Source: an uncultured candidate division WPS-2 bacterium (GTDB lineage: Bacteria > Vulcanimicrobiota > Vulcanimicrobiia > Vulcanimicrobiales > Vulcanimicrobiaceae). From it: a stretch of DNA of 64,000 bases. Position 1 is the first letter of the stretch, and every line of letters begins with the position of its first letter. The notes under the pieces were generated by a model. The model did not search any database. It had not been told where the DNA came from and was given only the letters and a program-made list of their open reading frames with translations. The position numbers and the translations under genes are program-made. Shown here piece by piece: positions 51,467 to 60,399 of the stretch. Where the stretch lies: positions 52,978-116,977 of the forward strand of contig CALEYW010000025.1 in the NCBI GenBank assembly GCA_937927945.1, in the 5' to 3' direction.

Positions 51467-51852
51467 AGCTGCTGATCGACACGCACGTCTTGCTGTGGTG
51501 GTTCATGCGCTCGGACCGGCTGAAGAAGAAGATCCGCGAGACGCTTGCGGACCCGGCCAACGACGTGTTCGTTTCGGCGGCAGCAACGTGGGAGATCGCG
51601 ATCAAGACCGCGATCGACCGACTGACGCTGCCGGGTGATCCCGGACAATATCTTTCCGATCGAATTCGGCGGGCCGGCATCGCCGAGCTTCCCATTACGC
51701 CGGCGCACACGTACGGCGTCTTTGCACTGCCGCCGCATCATGCCGATCCGTTCGATCGTCTGCTGATCGCGCAGGCGCAGCACGAGGGGCTGACGATCGT
51801 GACCAGCGATCCGGTCTTCAAGCGATACGACGTGCGAAGAATCTCTGCCTGA
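51463..51852 (+). CDS. PIN-domain toxin (VapC-type)
   Basis: 129 residues. Ribonuclease toxin of the PIN family. Acidic active-site residues are all visible: Asp6 in LLIDTHVLLWW, Glu44 in ATWEIAIKTAI, Asp95 and Asp98 in HHADPFDRLLIAQA, Asp116 in TSDPVFKRY. The DTHVLLWW start is typical of the subgroup paired with Phd antitoxins. Likely intact. The gene is four-base coupled to the antitoxin and followed 55 bases later by proS. Confidence 0.92.
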   Translation: MKLLIDTHVLLWWFMRSDRLKKKIRETLADPANDVFVSAAATWEIAIKTAIDRLTLPGDPGQYLSDRIRRAGIAELPITPAHTYGVFALPPHHADPFDRLLIAQAQHEGLTIVTSDPVFKRYDVRRISA

Positions 51853-51907
51853 GTGGGCCGACGAGAGAGGACGCTTCTGCACCTGCGCGAACCCCGGCCG
51901 GTTGGCC

Positions 51908-53341
51908 ATGGAACGCATCCCGACGAAGAACGACGACCTCTCCGAGTGGTATAACGCCGTCTGCTATCGAGCCGAGCTCGTTTCGCAGGCGCCCGTGCGC
52001 GGGTGCCTCGTGCTGCGGCCGTACGGTTACGGGCTGTGGGAGCGTCTCCAATCCGAGCTCGACCGGCGCTTCAAAGAGACCGGACACGAGAACGCCTACT
52101 TTCCGCTGCTGATCCCGGAGTCGCTCCTGACCAAGGAAGCGGAACACGTCGAGGGGTTCGCGCCGGAAGTCCTATGGGTGACCGAAGGCGGCACCGAAAC
52201 GCTGCCCGAGCGGCTCGCGATCCGGCCGACCTCCGAGGTGGTCATCGGCGTGATGTATGCCGAGTGGATTCAGTCGTATCGCGACCTCCCCGTGCTGATC
52301 AACCAATGGGCGAACGTCATGCGCTGGGAGAAGCGCACGCGCCCGTTCCTGCGCACGGCCGAGTTTCTGTGGCAGGAAGGCCACACCGCGCACGCCACCG
52401 AGCAAGAGGCGGCGGAAGAAGTCGCGCGGATGCTCGAAGTGTACCGCGAGGTCGCCGAAGACGTCTGCGCGGTTCCCGTCTACAAAGGCGAGAAGAGTGT
52501 GTCGGAACGGTTCGCCGGCGCGAACCATACCTTTTCGATCGAAGCGCTGATGCCGGACGGGAAAGCGCTGCAGTCGGCGACGTCGCACGAGCTCGGCCAG
52601 AACTTCGCGCGCGCCTATGACATCAAGTATCTGAGCGAGGATCAGTCGGAGCAATACTGCTGGACGACCTCGTGGGGCATGTCGTGGCGCATGCTCGGCG
52701 GGCTGATCATGACGCACGGTGACGACCGCGGGCTGCGCATCCCGCCGAAGATGGCGCCGACCGAAGTCGTGATCGTCCCGATTCCGCGCGGCGATACGAC
52801 CGCGCTCTACGAGGCCGCGCGTGCGCTCTACGCGGAGTGCAAGGCGGCCGGACTGCGCGTGAAGCTCGACGAGCGGCCGGGGCAATCGCCGGGCTACAAG
52901 TTCAACGAGTGGGACATGCGCGGTGTCCCGATTCGCATCGAGATCGGCAACCGCGATCTGGAAGCCGGCGTCGCGACGCTCGTACGCCGCGACAAAGCGG
53001 TGAAAGAAGACGGGCAGAAACAAGCGGTTCCGCTCGGTGAGGTCGTCTCGCGCATTCCGGAGATTCTCGAGCAGATCCAGCAGAACTTGTTCGCTCAAGC
53101 GAAGGCGTTTCTGACCGAGCACACGTTCTCGACGACCGATCGCGACGAGTTCGTGCGATTGTGCACGGAACGCGCCGGGATGGTCGACGTCCCGTGGTGC
53201 GGCCGGCCCGAATGCGAGGCCGCCGTCAAGGAAGCGACCGGCGCGTCCACGCGCAACCTGCGTGAGCCCGCCCTGTATGATCGGTGCACCGCCTGCGGCG
53301 AGCCCGCCCGGTACCAGGCCTATTTCGCGCAATCGTACTAG
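51908..53341 (+). CDS. proS: Prolyl-tRNA synthetase, archaeal/eukaryotic (short) type
   Basis: 477 residues from the ATG at 51908 (a TTG at 51902 adds two). Class II synthetase: RGCLVLRPYGYGLWERLQSE (motif 1 area), VMRWEKRTRPFLRTAEFLWQ (motif 2), and LGGLIMTHGDDRGLRIPPKM (motif 3). GHTAHATEQEAAEEV and ATSHELGQNFARAYDIKYLS are typical of the ~480-residue form without the editing insertion found in the long bacterial form. A C-terminal zinc-like site is seen in CGRPECEA and CTACGEPARYQ, and the chain ends in Tyr as in that type. The start region overlaps nothing. The next gene begins inside its 3' end. Confidence 0.95.
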   Translation: MERIPTKNDDLSEWYNAVCYRAELVSQAPVRGCLVLRPYGYGLWERLQSELDRRFKETGHENAYFPLLIPESLLTKEAEHVEGFAPEVLWVTEGGTETLPERLAIRPTSEVVIGVMYAEWIQSYRDLPVLINQWANVMRWEKRTRPFLRTAEFLWQEGHTAHATEQEAAEEVARMLEVYREVAEDVCAVPVYKGEKSVSERFAGANHTFSIEALMPDGKALQSATSHELGQNFARAYDIKYLSEDQSEQYCWTTSWGMSWRMLGGLIMTHGDDRGLRIPPKMAPTEVVIVPIPRGDTTALYEAARALYAECKAAGLRVKLDERPGQSPGYKFNEWDMRGVPIRIEIGNRDLEAGVATLVRRDKAVKEDGQKQAVPLGEVVSRIPEILEQIQQNLFAQAKAFLTEHTFSTTDRDEFVRLCTERAGMVDVPWCGRPECEAAVKEATGASTRNLREPALYDRCTACGEPARYQAYFAQSY

Positions 53342-53873
53342 CCCGACCGCGCTGCGCGCGACCGCTCTCGCGATCGCGATCGCCGCGTGCGTGCCGCTGG
53401 CCGCGCGGGCCGACGATCCGCGCGTCGCGGCGCGCAGCGCCGGCGGCGACGTCGCGACGGCGCGGCGCATCGCGGCAGCGCTGCTCGCGGGCCCCCTGCC
53501 GGCGCAACTGCTGCGCGTACGCTGCGAACGGTTGGGACGCCACGTCGACTGCGGCTTGGTGATCGGCGGGACGAAGTTCCACCGGAAGCTCGACCTGCCG
53601 GCATGGAACGCCGAGATCGCCGCACTGATCGACGGTGCCTTCGCCGCGGCACCGGAGCTGGACGAGCTCGACGTCTGGGCGACCGTGCCGCTGGACGCGC
53701 CGCACGGCGTGGTGGTCAGCGGTGACTACGCGAAGCCGACCTCGGCGACCGTCTTCTCGATCACGGTCCCACGTGCGCTACGTGGTGCGGTGCGGGCCCG
53801 CCTCGGCGACGGACGAGGCGTTTTCTGGGACCCGGCCTTCCGGGCGTCCTTGGCGAAGGGGACGAACGGATGA
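53277..53873 (+). CDS. Exported protein of unknown function
   Basis: 198 residues from the ATG at 53277, which lies inside the end of proS; a GTG at 53262 is possible. After a long, basic head, a signal peptide-like segment (ALRATALAIAIAACVPLAAR) ends near ADD. The mature part has LLRVRCERLGRHVDCGLVIG, where two Cys could pair, and LDVWATVPLDAPHGVVVSGD. I do not recognise the family. The stop overlaps the M16 peptidase ATG. Start and reality of the overlapping head are uncertain, but the main body looks like a real small periplasmic protein. Confidence 0.6.
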   Translation: MIGAPPAASPPGTRPISRNRTSPTALRATALAIAIAACVPLAARADDPRVAARSAGGDVATARRIAAALLAGPLPAQLLRVRCERLGRHVDCGLVIGGTKFHRKLDLPAWNAEIAALIDGAFAAAPELDELDVWATVPLDAPHGVVVSGDYAKPTSATVFSITVPRALRGAVRARLGDGRGVFWDPAFRASLAKGTNG

Positions 53874-55129
53874 TCCGTACCACGACGCTCCCCAACGGTC
53901 TGTGCGTCCTGACCGAGACGATGACGCACGTTCGCTCCGCCACGATCGGCCTGTGGTGCGACGTCGGTTCGGCAACCGAGCCGGCCGAGCGGCGCGGCAT
54001 CTCCCACCTGCTCGAACACATGGTCTTCAAGGGCACCCCGCGCCGTACGGCGCGCGCGATCGCCGAGGAGATGGACGCGGTGGGCGGCGAGCTCAACGCG
54101 ATGACCGACAAAGAGACGACCTGCTTCTATGCGCACGTCGTCGATCGGCATCTCCCACGCGCGGTCGACGTGCTGGCCGACATGCTGCAGCACGCGCTCT
54201 TCGACGCGGACGACCTCGCGCGCGAGCAGCAAGTCGTTCTCGAAGAGATCAAGATGTACGACGACTCGCCCGGCGAGGTCGTGCACGACCGCTTCGCGCG
54301 CACGCTGTGGAGCGGAGCGAACCTCGGCGATCCGACGATCGGCTACGCGCACACGGTGCAGGCGATCGGCCGCGATGAACTGCTGCGCTGGCGCGCGACG
54401 CGCTATGCTCCTTCGACCGTGTTCGTAACGGCGGCCGGAAACGTCGATCACGACACCGTCGTGCAGCTTGCCGCGCAGGCCTTCGCAACCTTCGCCGGCG
54501 AGGTCGTTCCGCCCGTTGCGGAGCGTCCACGGTTCACGCCCGGACTCGACGTGACGATCGACGAGACGGAACAGGCCTACGTGCTGCTCGGTACTCCGGG
54601 CCTCGCGATGCGGGACGAGCGCCGCTACGCGCTCTCGGTCCTCGACACGATTTTGGGCGGCGGCATGTCGAGCCGGCTCTTTCAAAGCGTGCGGGAGCAG
54701 CGCGGCCTGGCCTACGAGATCTCGACCTTCCAGCAGTCGTACCGTGCGGCCGGCCTGTTCGGCGTGAGCGCGGGCTGCACGCCGGAGCGCGTGCAGGAGT
54801 GCGTCGACGTGATCGGCGACGAGCTCGACCGCCTGCTGCACGACGGCGTCGGCGCCGACGAGCTGGAACGCGCGCGCGAGCATCTCAAGGGCAACCTCAC
54901 CCTCGCGCTCGAGAGCACGTTCAACCGCATGTCGCGTTTGGCGCGCAACGAGCTCGTCCACGGCCGCCAGATCTCGACCGAAGAAGTCGAGGAAGCGTTC
55001 GATGCCGTCGACGCGGCGCAGGTCGATGCGCTGGCGCGCGAGCTGCTGGCCCCGGCGCAGCGCGGGTTGTGCGTGCTCGGCCCGGCTTCGGTGCGCGGCG
55101 TGCGGTTGGCGGGAGAAGCCGTCGCGTGA
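53870..55129 (+). CDS. M16 family zinc peptidase
   Basis: 419 residues, normal for the ~420-residue PqqL/YmxG-type processing peptidase. Inverted zinc motif ISHLLEHMVFKGTPRRTARA: His46, Glu49, His50. The distal Glu is expected in DLAREQQVVLEEIKMYDDSP. The second M16 half has GGGMSSRLFQSVREQRGLAY and GVSAGCTPERVQECVDVIGD. No signal peptide, so probably cytoplasmic. It is coupled at both ends (four-base overlaps) to the exported protein and the flippase. Confidence 0.93.
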   Translation: MIRTTTLPNGLCVLTETMTHVRSATIGLWCDVGSATEPAERRGISHLLEHMVFKGTPRRTARAIAEEMDAVGGELNAMTDKETTCFYAHVVDRHLPRAVDVLADMLQHALFDADDLAREQQVVLEEIKMYDDSPGEVVHDRFARTLWSGANLGDPTIGYAHTVQAIGRDELLRWRATRYAPSTVFVTAAGNVDHDTVVQLAAQAFATFAGEVVPPVAERPRFTPGLDVTIDETEQAYVLLGTPGLAMRDERRYALSVLDTILGGGMSSRLFQSVREQRGLAYEISTFQQSYRAAGLFGVSAGCTPERVQECVDVIGDELDRLLHDGVGADELERAREHLKGNLTLALESTFNRMSRLARNELVHGRQISTEEVEEAFDAVDAAQVDALARELLAPAQRGLCVLGPASVRGVRLAGEAVA

Positions 55130-55989
55130 CGGAGCTCTGGACGCCGAACCTCATCATCGCGGTGTGTCTGACGGTCGTCACCCAAGCGATTCAGATCGGC
55201 GCGTATGCGGCGCGGTACGCCGGCGTGATCACCGGACGCATCGCGACGGCGATCTCGCTGTTCAGCCTGCTCGTCACCGCCAGCCGTCTCGCCTCGCTGT
55301 TCATGACGCCGGCGCTCGGTGCGCTCGCCGACGGCCCGGCCAACTACGCGACCGACGCGCACCTCAAAGCCGTTCCGCCCGGATTGCTGGCGCACTTCGA
55401 CCTGCAGATCCGGCTGATCATTGCCGCCGGTTCGGTCGGCATCCTGATCGGTGGGCTGCTGCTGCCGATGTTCTTGACGATGTTCGTGCGCGGAATCGGT
55501 GCGTTCGAGCGCTTCGGTTCGATCCCACGCGCGTTGATGCGCCTGTCCGATCCGCTGGTGATGCGCGATCTGTTCGCCGCCGTGCTGACCGCGCCGCGCT
55601 TTCGGCTCGCCAACTTTCCGATCTCGGCGATTCCGCGCCAACTGCTCGTGGCGAACGTCGTCCTCTTCGCCTTCTATTCGGTCGGCGTCGTCGCGGCCTA
55701 TTACGCCAGCGTGCTCGATCTCCACGCTCGCCTCACCGCCGGCGGACTCTCCGGCCTGGTGAACGGCGTCGGCACGATCGCCTTCGCGCTGTTCATCGAT
55801 CCCAACACGGCGTTCATCGTCGACCAGACCGTGCGCAACGAGCGCCCGCGGCGCGACGTCGGCGCGATGATCTTCTGGCTCATCGTCACCGCCTTCATCG
55901 GTACCATCATCGCCCAGCTCATCCTAGCCCCGGCCGCACAATACATCGCGGCGGTGGCCAACTTCTGGATCACCCACTCGAGACGCTGA
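55126..55989 (+). CDS. amj: Lipid II flippase of the Amj family
   Basis: 287 residues, GTG in a GTGA overlap. Amj (alternate to MurJ, formerly DUF2837) moves lipid II across the inner membrane. Eight or so hydrophobic segments: LIIAVCLTVVTQAIQIGAYA, RIATAISLFSLLVTASRLAS, LIIAAGSVGILIGGLLLPMF, LLVANVVLFAFYSVGVVAAY, MIFWLIVTAFIGTIIAQLIL. The conserved IDPNTAFIVDQTVRNERPRR segment and ITGRIATAISLF support Amj rather than another permease. Most Gram-negative-like lineages use MurJ; presence of Amj is a useful lineage marker. MurJ is not in the window. Confidence 0.82.
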   Translation: MTELWTPNLIIAVCLTVVTQAIQIGAYAARYAGVITGRIATAISLFSLLVTASRLASLFMTPALGALADGPANYATDAHLKAVPPGLLAHFDLQIRLIIAAGSVGILIGGLLLPMFLTMFVRGIGAFERFGSIPRALMRLSDPLVMRDLFAAVLTAPRFRLANFPISAIPRQLLVANVVLFAFYSVGVVAAYYASVLDLHARLTAGGLSGLVNGVGTIAFALFIDPNTAFIVDQTVRNERPRRDVGAMIFWLIVTAFIGTIIAQLILAPAAQYIAAVANFWITHSRR

Positions 55990-56654
55990 TGACACGTACG
56001 CTCCGCCTCATCGTCCTCACCCTGGCCTGTCTGGTGTTTCCGCTCGGCACGACCGGCTGCGCGTCGAGCATCGCCCAATGGATCGTCGAGACACGCAACC
56101 ACCAAGGCGACGTCGCGCTCTCGCACAAGAACTTCCCCGACGCCTCGGTCGCCTATCAGCTCGCGCTCCAGATCGATCCCGCCAACCAGCACGCCCGCGC
56201 CGGCCTCACCACCGTGCAGGTGCGCATCGCCGAGACGCTGTTCGCCGCTTCGAAGTTCGAGGATGCGATCGCGGCGCTCGCGCTGGCGTCCAAGTTCTCG
56301 CCGTCGGACGATCGCGTTCAGAGCCTGAAGGCGGCGATCGAACAGGCGCAGATCAAACGCGACATCGTCGTGTCGAACTATCCGCAATACCAAGTCACCG
56401 GCACCGGGCTCCGACGAGCGTACGCGCAATTGAGGCAGCAAAACGCCGAAATTCTCGCGGCGCTCCAGCGGTTCGACTACACGTACGACACGGCCGATCT
56501 CTCCACCGCGATCCGTCAGAGCTACGCGCTCAACGAAGAAGTCACCCGGCTGACGAACCGCCTCTCGCAGTATCGCCAGCTGGTCGAATCCGGCATCCCC
56601 GAACACGGCACCGACAGCGTCGCCCCGCCTGCGTCCCTCTTGCCGCTGCCGTAG
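55989..56654 (+). CDS. TPR-containing lipoprotein
   Basis: 221 residues. A signal sequence with a lipobox-like LGTTGC at ~19-24 suggests a lipoprotein. Then two tetratricopeptide-like helices: DASVAYQLALQIDPANQHAR and EDAIAALALASKFSPSDDRV. The rest is helical (LRRAYAQLRQQNAEILAALQ, AIRQSYALNEEVTRLTNRLS) with no enzyme motif. TPR lipoproteins often serve as scaffold or assembly partners for envelope machines; its place after amj and an M16 peptidase hints at envelope biogenesis, but that is inference. The TGA/ATG overlap ties it to amj. Confidence 0.8.
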   Translation: MTRTLRLIVLTLACLVFPLGTTGCASSIAQWIVETRNHQGDVALSHKNFPDASVAYQLALQIDPANQHARAGLTTVQVRIAETLFAASKFEDAIAALALASKFSPSDDRVQSLKAAIEQAQIKRDIVVSNYPQYQVTGTGLRRAYAQLRQQNAEILAALQRFDYTYDTADLSTAIRQSYALNEEVTRLTNRLSQYRQLVESGIPEHGTDSVAPPASLLPLP

Positions 56655-56666
56655 GGCGTCGCGCGC

Positions 56667-58400
56667 CTACGCGCGCATCGCTTCCACCGCCGTCGCGGCC
56701 ATCCGCAAGGGCGACGGATGCGCGGCGAAGGCGAACATCCGTCGGCCGACGGCGTCGGCGCGCCGGTGCGTCACGAACCAGGGCGGTGTCGGGAGCAGCG
56801 TATGTTCGCCGTCGCCGAACGAACGGGGAAACGGCGCGAAGGGCGCGCGCACGACCGTCTTTTGCGGATCGTCGAAGAGGCATGTGTTGTGCACGACCCC
56901 GATCCCGCTGCCGACATCGGCGATCGTGTTCCCGGGGTACGCGCCCCAACTGGCCGTCGGGAGCAGAAAGCCGACGCCGGGCCACGTGTTGATCGTCACG
57001 GATCCATAGCGCAGTCCGGCGACCGCCGCGTCGAAGCTCGCACCGAGCTCCACGATGGTGCGCGGGTGGATGACGATCGCCGCGCCGAGCGTTCCGCGGA
57101 GCACGTCGTTGCAGAACGCGACCGCATTGCGCAGGAACGTCGCCGCGTCGCCGCCCGGGAGCGCGGTTTGTCCGAGCACCGGTCCGAACGCTTCGCTCGT
57201 GAACAGCGGCTCGCTGCGATCGGCGGGATCGAGATCGGGGACGAAGGTGCGCGGGTCGCCGCCGCCGGGCGGCGCGTGCGTCTGGGCGGTCGGGTGCGAC
57301 GCGGTGATCTCGCCCTGGCGCTCTTTGGCGCCCGGGTAGTAGGCGGGACGCGGCGGGGCGTCGCGCAGCGCGTCGCGCACCTTCGCGATGAATCGCGGCG
57401 CGAGCTCCCAGCTCTCTGGGGTGACGAGGACTTGCGCGGCGATGCAGTTCGCGCCGGCGTTGTGCATCTTCATCGTCGCGACGTGCGCGGCCTGAAACGC
57501 GAGATCGGGCTCGCTCCACGGCCCGGGCACGACGATCACCGGCGTGACGTTGCCGAGTTCGCTCGTCACGGTCTTGGTGAGCAGCGGCGTCGCGGCGCGT
57601 TTGCGCGCGGCACCTTCCGCTCCGGTACCGAATACGATCGCATCGTGCGTGCGCTCGCCGCCGGTCAAATGGATCGCGTCGATCCCGGGATGCGCGCAGA
57701 GGTACGCGCCGACGTCGGCGCCGCCGTCCGCGATCCGGACGTAGCCTTCGTCGATCAGCGAGGCGAACACGCGCTCGAAGATCGGCAGCAAGTACGTGTT
57801 GACCGGGTTCAGTTTGAGTAATGCCGTGCCGCCGTGCGTGAAGAGCACGTTCAGGACGTCGAGCGGCGCGATGCTCGCGACGTTTCCGGCCCCGAGCACG
57901 AGCGTCACGCTCCCGGCGGGATCGGTGCGGTGATAGAAGCCGGCCGTGCGGGCGGGAAGCGACTCGGGCGTCACGCCCGGTTCCATCCAGAGCTCGCCCC
58001 GCACGCCACTGAGCAAGATCCGGTCGGACGATTGGACGGGGAAGACGTCGACGACGAGCTGGCCGTTCGCGCGGGTGCGCAGCGCGCTCGGCACCTTCGG
58101 CGATCCCGTCAGCGCGATCTCGCCGAGCGTCGCGATCAAACGGTCGAGCGCGACCAGCAGCGCGTACGGTCCGGCGAACCACTCCTCGCCGGCGAGCGGC
58201 GTCCCGGCGATTCCCTTCGCGCGCGCGGCGAGATCAGCCCACGACGACGCAACCTCGACGGTTCGCGTGCGCATCGCGCGGAGGTGCCGGATCTTCCCGG
58301 CGAACCCGAGCCGCGCCCACGCTTGGGCGTGTTCTTGCAGGGCGGCGACGTCGCGGTCGAGGTCTCCGACCATCAGCAGGGGTCGGGTGCCGATTTCCAT
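56667..58400 (-). CDS. Aldehyde dehydrogenase family protein
   Basis: 577 residues from the ATG at 58400, which has GGAGG five bases upstream. It is longer than typical ALDH (~500). NAD-dependent ALDH core: VTLVLGAGNVASIAPLDVLN, GGTALLKLNPVNTYLLPIFE, IDAIHLTGGERTHDAIVFGT, VTSELGNVTPVIVVPGPWSE (Glu), AGANCIAAQVLV (Cys) and EPLFTSEAFGPVLGQTALPG. The extra N-terminal ~50 residues (RDVAALQEHAQAWARLGFAG) are helical. The substrate aldehyde is not clear. The 3' end is convergent with the TPR lipoprotein gene, and the 5' end overlaps the glycosyltransferase by 28 bases. Confidence 0.85.
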   Translation of the reverse strand: MEIGTRPLLMVGDLDRDVAALQEHAQAWARLGFAGKIRHLRAMRTRTVEVASSWADLAARAKGIAGTPLAGEEWFAGPYALLVALDRLIATLGEIALTGSPKVPSALRTRANGQLVVDVFPVQSSDRILLSGVRGELWMEPGVTPESLPARTAGFYHRTDPAGSVTLVLGAGNVASIAPLDVLNVLFTHGGTALLKLNPVNTYLLPIFERVFASLIDEGYVRIADGGADVGAYLCAHPGIDAIHLTGGERTHDAIVFGTGAEGAARKRAATPLLTKTVTSELGNVTPVIVVPGPWSEPDLAFQAAHVATMKMHNAGANCIAAQVLVTPESWELAPRFIAKVRDALRDAPPRPAYYPGAKERQGEITASHPTAQTHAPPGGGDPRTFVPDLDPADRSEPLFTSEAFGPVLGQTALPGGDAATFLRNAVAFCNDVLRGTLGAAIVIHPRTIVELGASFDAAVAGLRYGSVTINTWPGVGFLLPTASWGAYPGNTIADVGSGIGVVHNTCLFDDPQKTVVRAPFAPFPRSFGDGEHTLLPTPPWFVTHRRADAVGRRMFAFAAHPSPLRMAATAVEAMRA

Positions 58401-59962
58401 GTTCGCCTCCAGTTCGCGTAGGCGCCGGACATCTCGCGGCGGCGGAACGCCTGCCAGCGCTCTTCCGCGCCCGGCAGCACCTTCGCCGCGTCCGTTTCGT
58501 AGACCGGCCACGCGGCCTGCGGGTCGAGCACCGGGAAGCGCGCGAGCCAGCAGTAGAGTTCGAGGTTCGTCTGTTTGAGGCGCGCGTGTTCGACGGAGAT
58601 GTAGTAGCGCGCGCCTTTGCGGATCGCGCTCTGCTCGTCGAACGGCGTCCACAGATGCGGATCCTCTTCCCAGCCTTTGCGCCCGATCGTGTAGAGGATC
58701 GACGGATCGTAGTGCCCCATTACGACCAGCGCGCCGGGCGCGAGGGTCGCGTCGAGCATCTTCGCGCGCGCGTAGTTCGCGTGACTCCACGCGTAGTAGG
58801 GAGCGATCTCGCGATACGCCACGACGATCGCGGCGATCCAAACGGCCGCGGCGATCCCGCCGAGCGTCGCTCGGCGTTGGGGTTCCGCGCCCCAGCGTTC
58901 GACCGCCCGCGCGCACAGCCGTCCGATCATCAGCGCAGCCAGCGGCAAGAGCAGGTACAGGTAGTAGTCGACCCGCTCGACCGTGACGACGACGTACGCG
59001 TAGAGCAGTCCGCCGCCGAGCCAGCCCCACAGCAGTGCGTCGCTGCGCGAGCGCAGGGGAACGCAGAAGCCCAGAATCGCCAGCGTGAAACTGATCGGCC
59101 CGACCATCGTCGTCGCGAGCATCTTCAGGGCATGCGCGAAGGCGATCGCCTTCGCACCGAACGCGGCCGGCGACGTGAACGCCGCCACCAGCGACGGGAT
59201 CACGTGCAGCCGGGTGATGCCGCTGGCCCAGTGCCATTCGGCGTGCGCGGAGACGAACACGTCGTACGCGACGAGCGGAACGAAGGCGACGGCGAACAGC
59301 GCCCAGAGCTGTACTCGCCCGAGCGCCCCGCGCCAGCCGAAGCGCGCGATCGCCGCAGCCGCGACCGGGATCGCCGCCGCGACCGCGACGGGCTTCGCGA
59401 GAAACGCGAGCGTCAGCAGCAGCGCCGCCGGCCACCACCCGCGCCATGACCGCGCCTCGTCATCAATGATCCAGCGTGCGCACGCATACAGCGCGCAGGT
59501 CGTGAAGAAGACCATCGCCGTGTCCGGCATGAAGGTGTGGCTGTAGTACCACGCGCCGGGGAGCACCGCGAACGCCGCCGCCGCGCACACGCCCGCGACC
59601 GCCGAGCGGAACACCCAGCGGCCGAACAGGGCAATCACGGGGATCGTCGCGATGCCGAACGCGAGCGAGATCAGCCGCCCGAAGACTTCGTGGACGCCGA
59701 AGATCTTGTAGAGCGTCGCGGCCAGGAACGGCACGATCTGCAGCTCGAGCTCGACGTAGTTCGGCGGCGGCCCGTTGTAGTCGGTTTGCGGAAAGAGCGG
59801 GTTGTACTGCAGCAGCGCGAAGTTGCGCGCGATCGCCGCGGTGTCCCCTTGGCGCCAGCCCGGATGGTCGAAGATCGGGTTGTGGATTCCTTTGAAGCGC
59901 AGCACCGCGCCGACGAGCGTGAACGCGAGCGTCGCGATCCAAAAGAGACCGCGGGCGTTCAC
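58373..59962 (-). CDS. GT-C (PMT/ArnT-like) membrane glycosyltransferase
   Basis: 529 residues from the GTG at 59962 in a GTGA overlap. Ten or more membrane helices. The first periplasmic loop GIHNPIFDHPGWRQGDTAAI is where GT-C enzymes carry acidic catalytic residues (the D in FDHPGWRQGD). YNGPPPNYVELELQIVPFLA and YYSHTFMPDTAMVFFTTCAL follow the GT39/GT83 pattern. The C-terminal ~150 residues are soluble (DPSILYTIGRKGWEEDPHLW). It should use a polyprenyl-phosphate sugar. It is coupled to GtrA, which supports this, and the 5' neighbour is an ALDH. Confidence 0.85.
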   Translation of the reverse strand: MNARGLFWIATLAFTLVGAVLRFKGIHNPIFDHPGWRQGDTAAIARNFALLQYNPLFPQTDYNGPPPNYVELELQIVPFLAATLYKIFGVHEVFGRLISLAFGIATIPVIALFGRWVFRSAVAGVCAAAAFAVLPGAWYYSHTFMPDTAMVFFTTCALYACARWIIDDEARSWRGWWPAALLLTLAFLAKPVAVAAAIPVAAAAIARFGWRGALGRVQLWALFAVAFVPLVAYDVFVSAHAEWHWASGITRLHVIPSLVAAFTSPAAFGAKAIAFAHALKMLATTMVGPISFTLAILGFCVPLRSRSDALLWGWLGGGLLYAYVVVTVERVDYYLYLLLPLAALMIGRLCARAVERWGAEPQRRATLGGIAAAVWIAAIVVAYREIAPYYAWSHANYARAKMLDATLAPGALVVMGHYDPSILYTIGRKGWEEDPHLWTPFDEQSAIRKGARYYISVEHARLKQTNLELYCWLARFPVLDPQAAWPVYETDAAKVLPGAEERWQAFRRREMSGAYANWRRTWKSAPDPC

Positions 59963-60399
59963 GCGACCGACCGGAACGTCCAATACTTGTTGATGAAGAA
60001 GTTGACGACGATGCCGGCGCAAGTTGCCAGGAACCACGTCTTGTGTCCGCGGCCGAGGTACGGGCTCACCAGCGCCGAGACCACCAGGCCGACGCCGAGC
60101 GCCAGGACCGACACGCTCAGGAACTGCGCGCCCTCTTTGCCGGCGTGCCCGCTCGAGCGGAACGTCCAGCTGCGGTTGAGGAAGTAGTTGGAGACGCCGC
60201 CGGCCAGGAACGAGACCGAATAGATCGTGTAGTATTGCGCGGCCGCGGTGTGGTTCGGCACCAACCGCTGCAGCACCGTGAAGATCACGAAGTTCACCAG
60301 GAAGCCCGATGCGCCGACGATTCCGAACTTGACGAACTGGCGCACCCCGCGGCGTCCTTTGACGCGCTCAAGCAAGGTCGACCCGACGGGTGCGTTCAC
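59959..60399 (-). CDS. GtrA family protein (polyprenyl-phosphate-sugar flippase candidate)
   Basis: 146 residues, GTG start overlapping the upstream stop. GtrA family, four helices: QFVKFGIVGASGFLVNFVIF, YYTIYSVSFLAGGVSNYFLN, FLSVSVLALGVGLVVSALVS, and FLATCAGIVVNFFINKYWTF. The paired RSWTFRS and KYWTFRS loops are characteristic. GtrA proteins are thought to flip polyprenyl-phosphate-linked sugars. The gene sits between two GT-C enzymes and is coupled to both. Confidence 0.9.
   Translation of the reverse strand: MNAPVGSTLLERVKGRRGVRQFVKFGIVGASGFLVNFVIFTVLQRLVPNHTAAAQYYTIYSVSFLAGGVSNYFLNRSWTFRSSGHAGKEGAQFLSVSVLALGVGLVVSALVSPYLGRGHKTWFLATCAGIVVNFFINKYWTFRSVA

Noticed and set aside
56660..56675. 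CGCGCG-CCTA-CGCGCG hairpin between convergent lipoprotein and aldehyde dehydrogenase genes
   Set aside because: Expected by chance in such G+C-rich sequence; no T-run, and it overlaps the stop codon.
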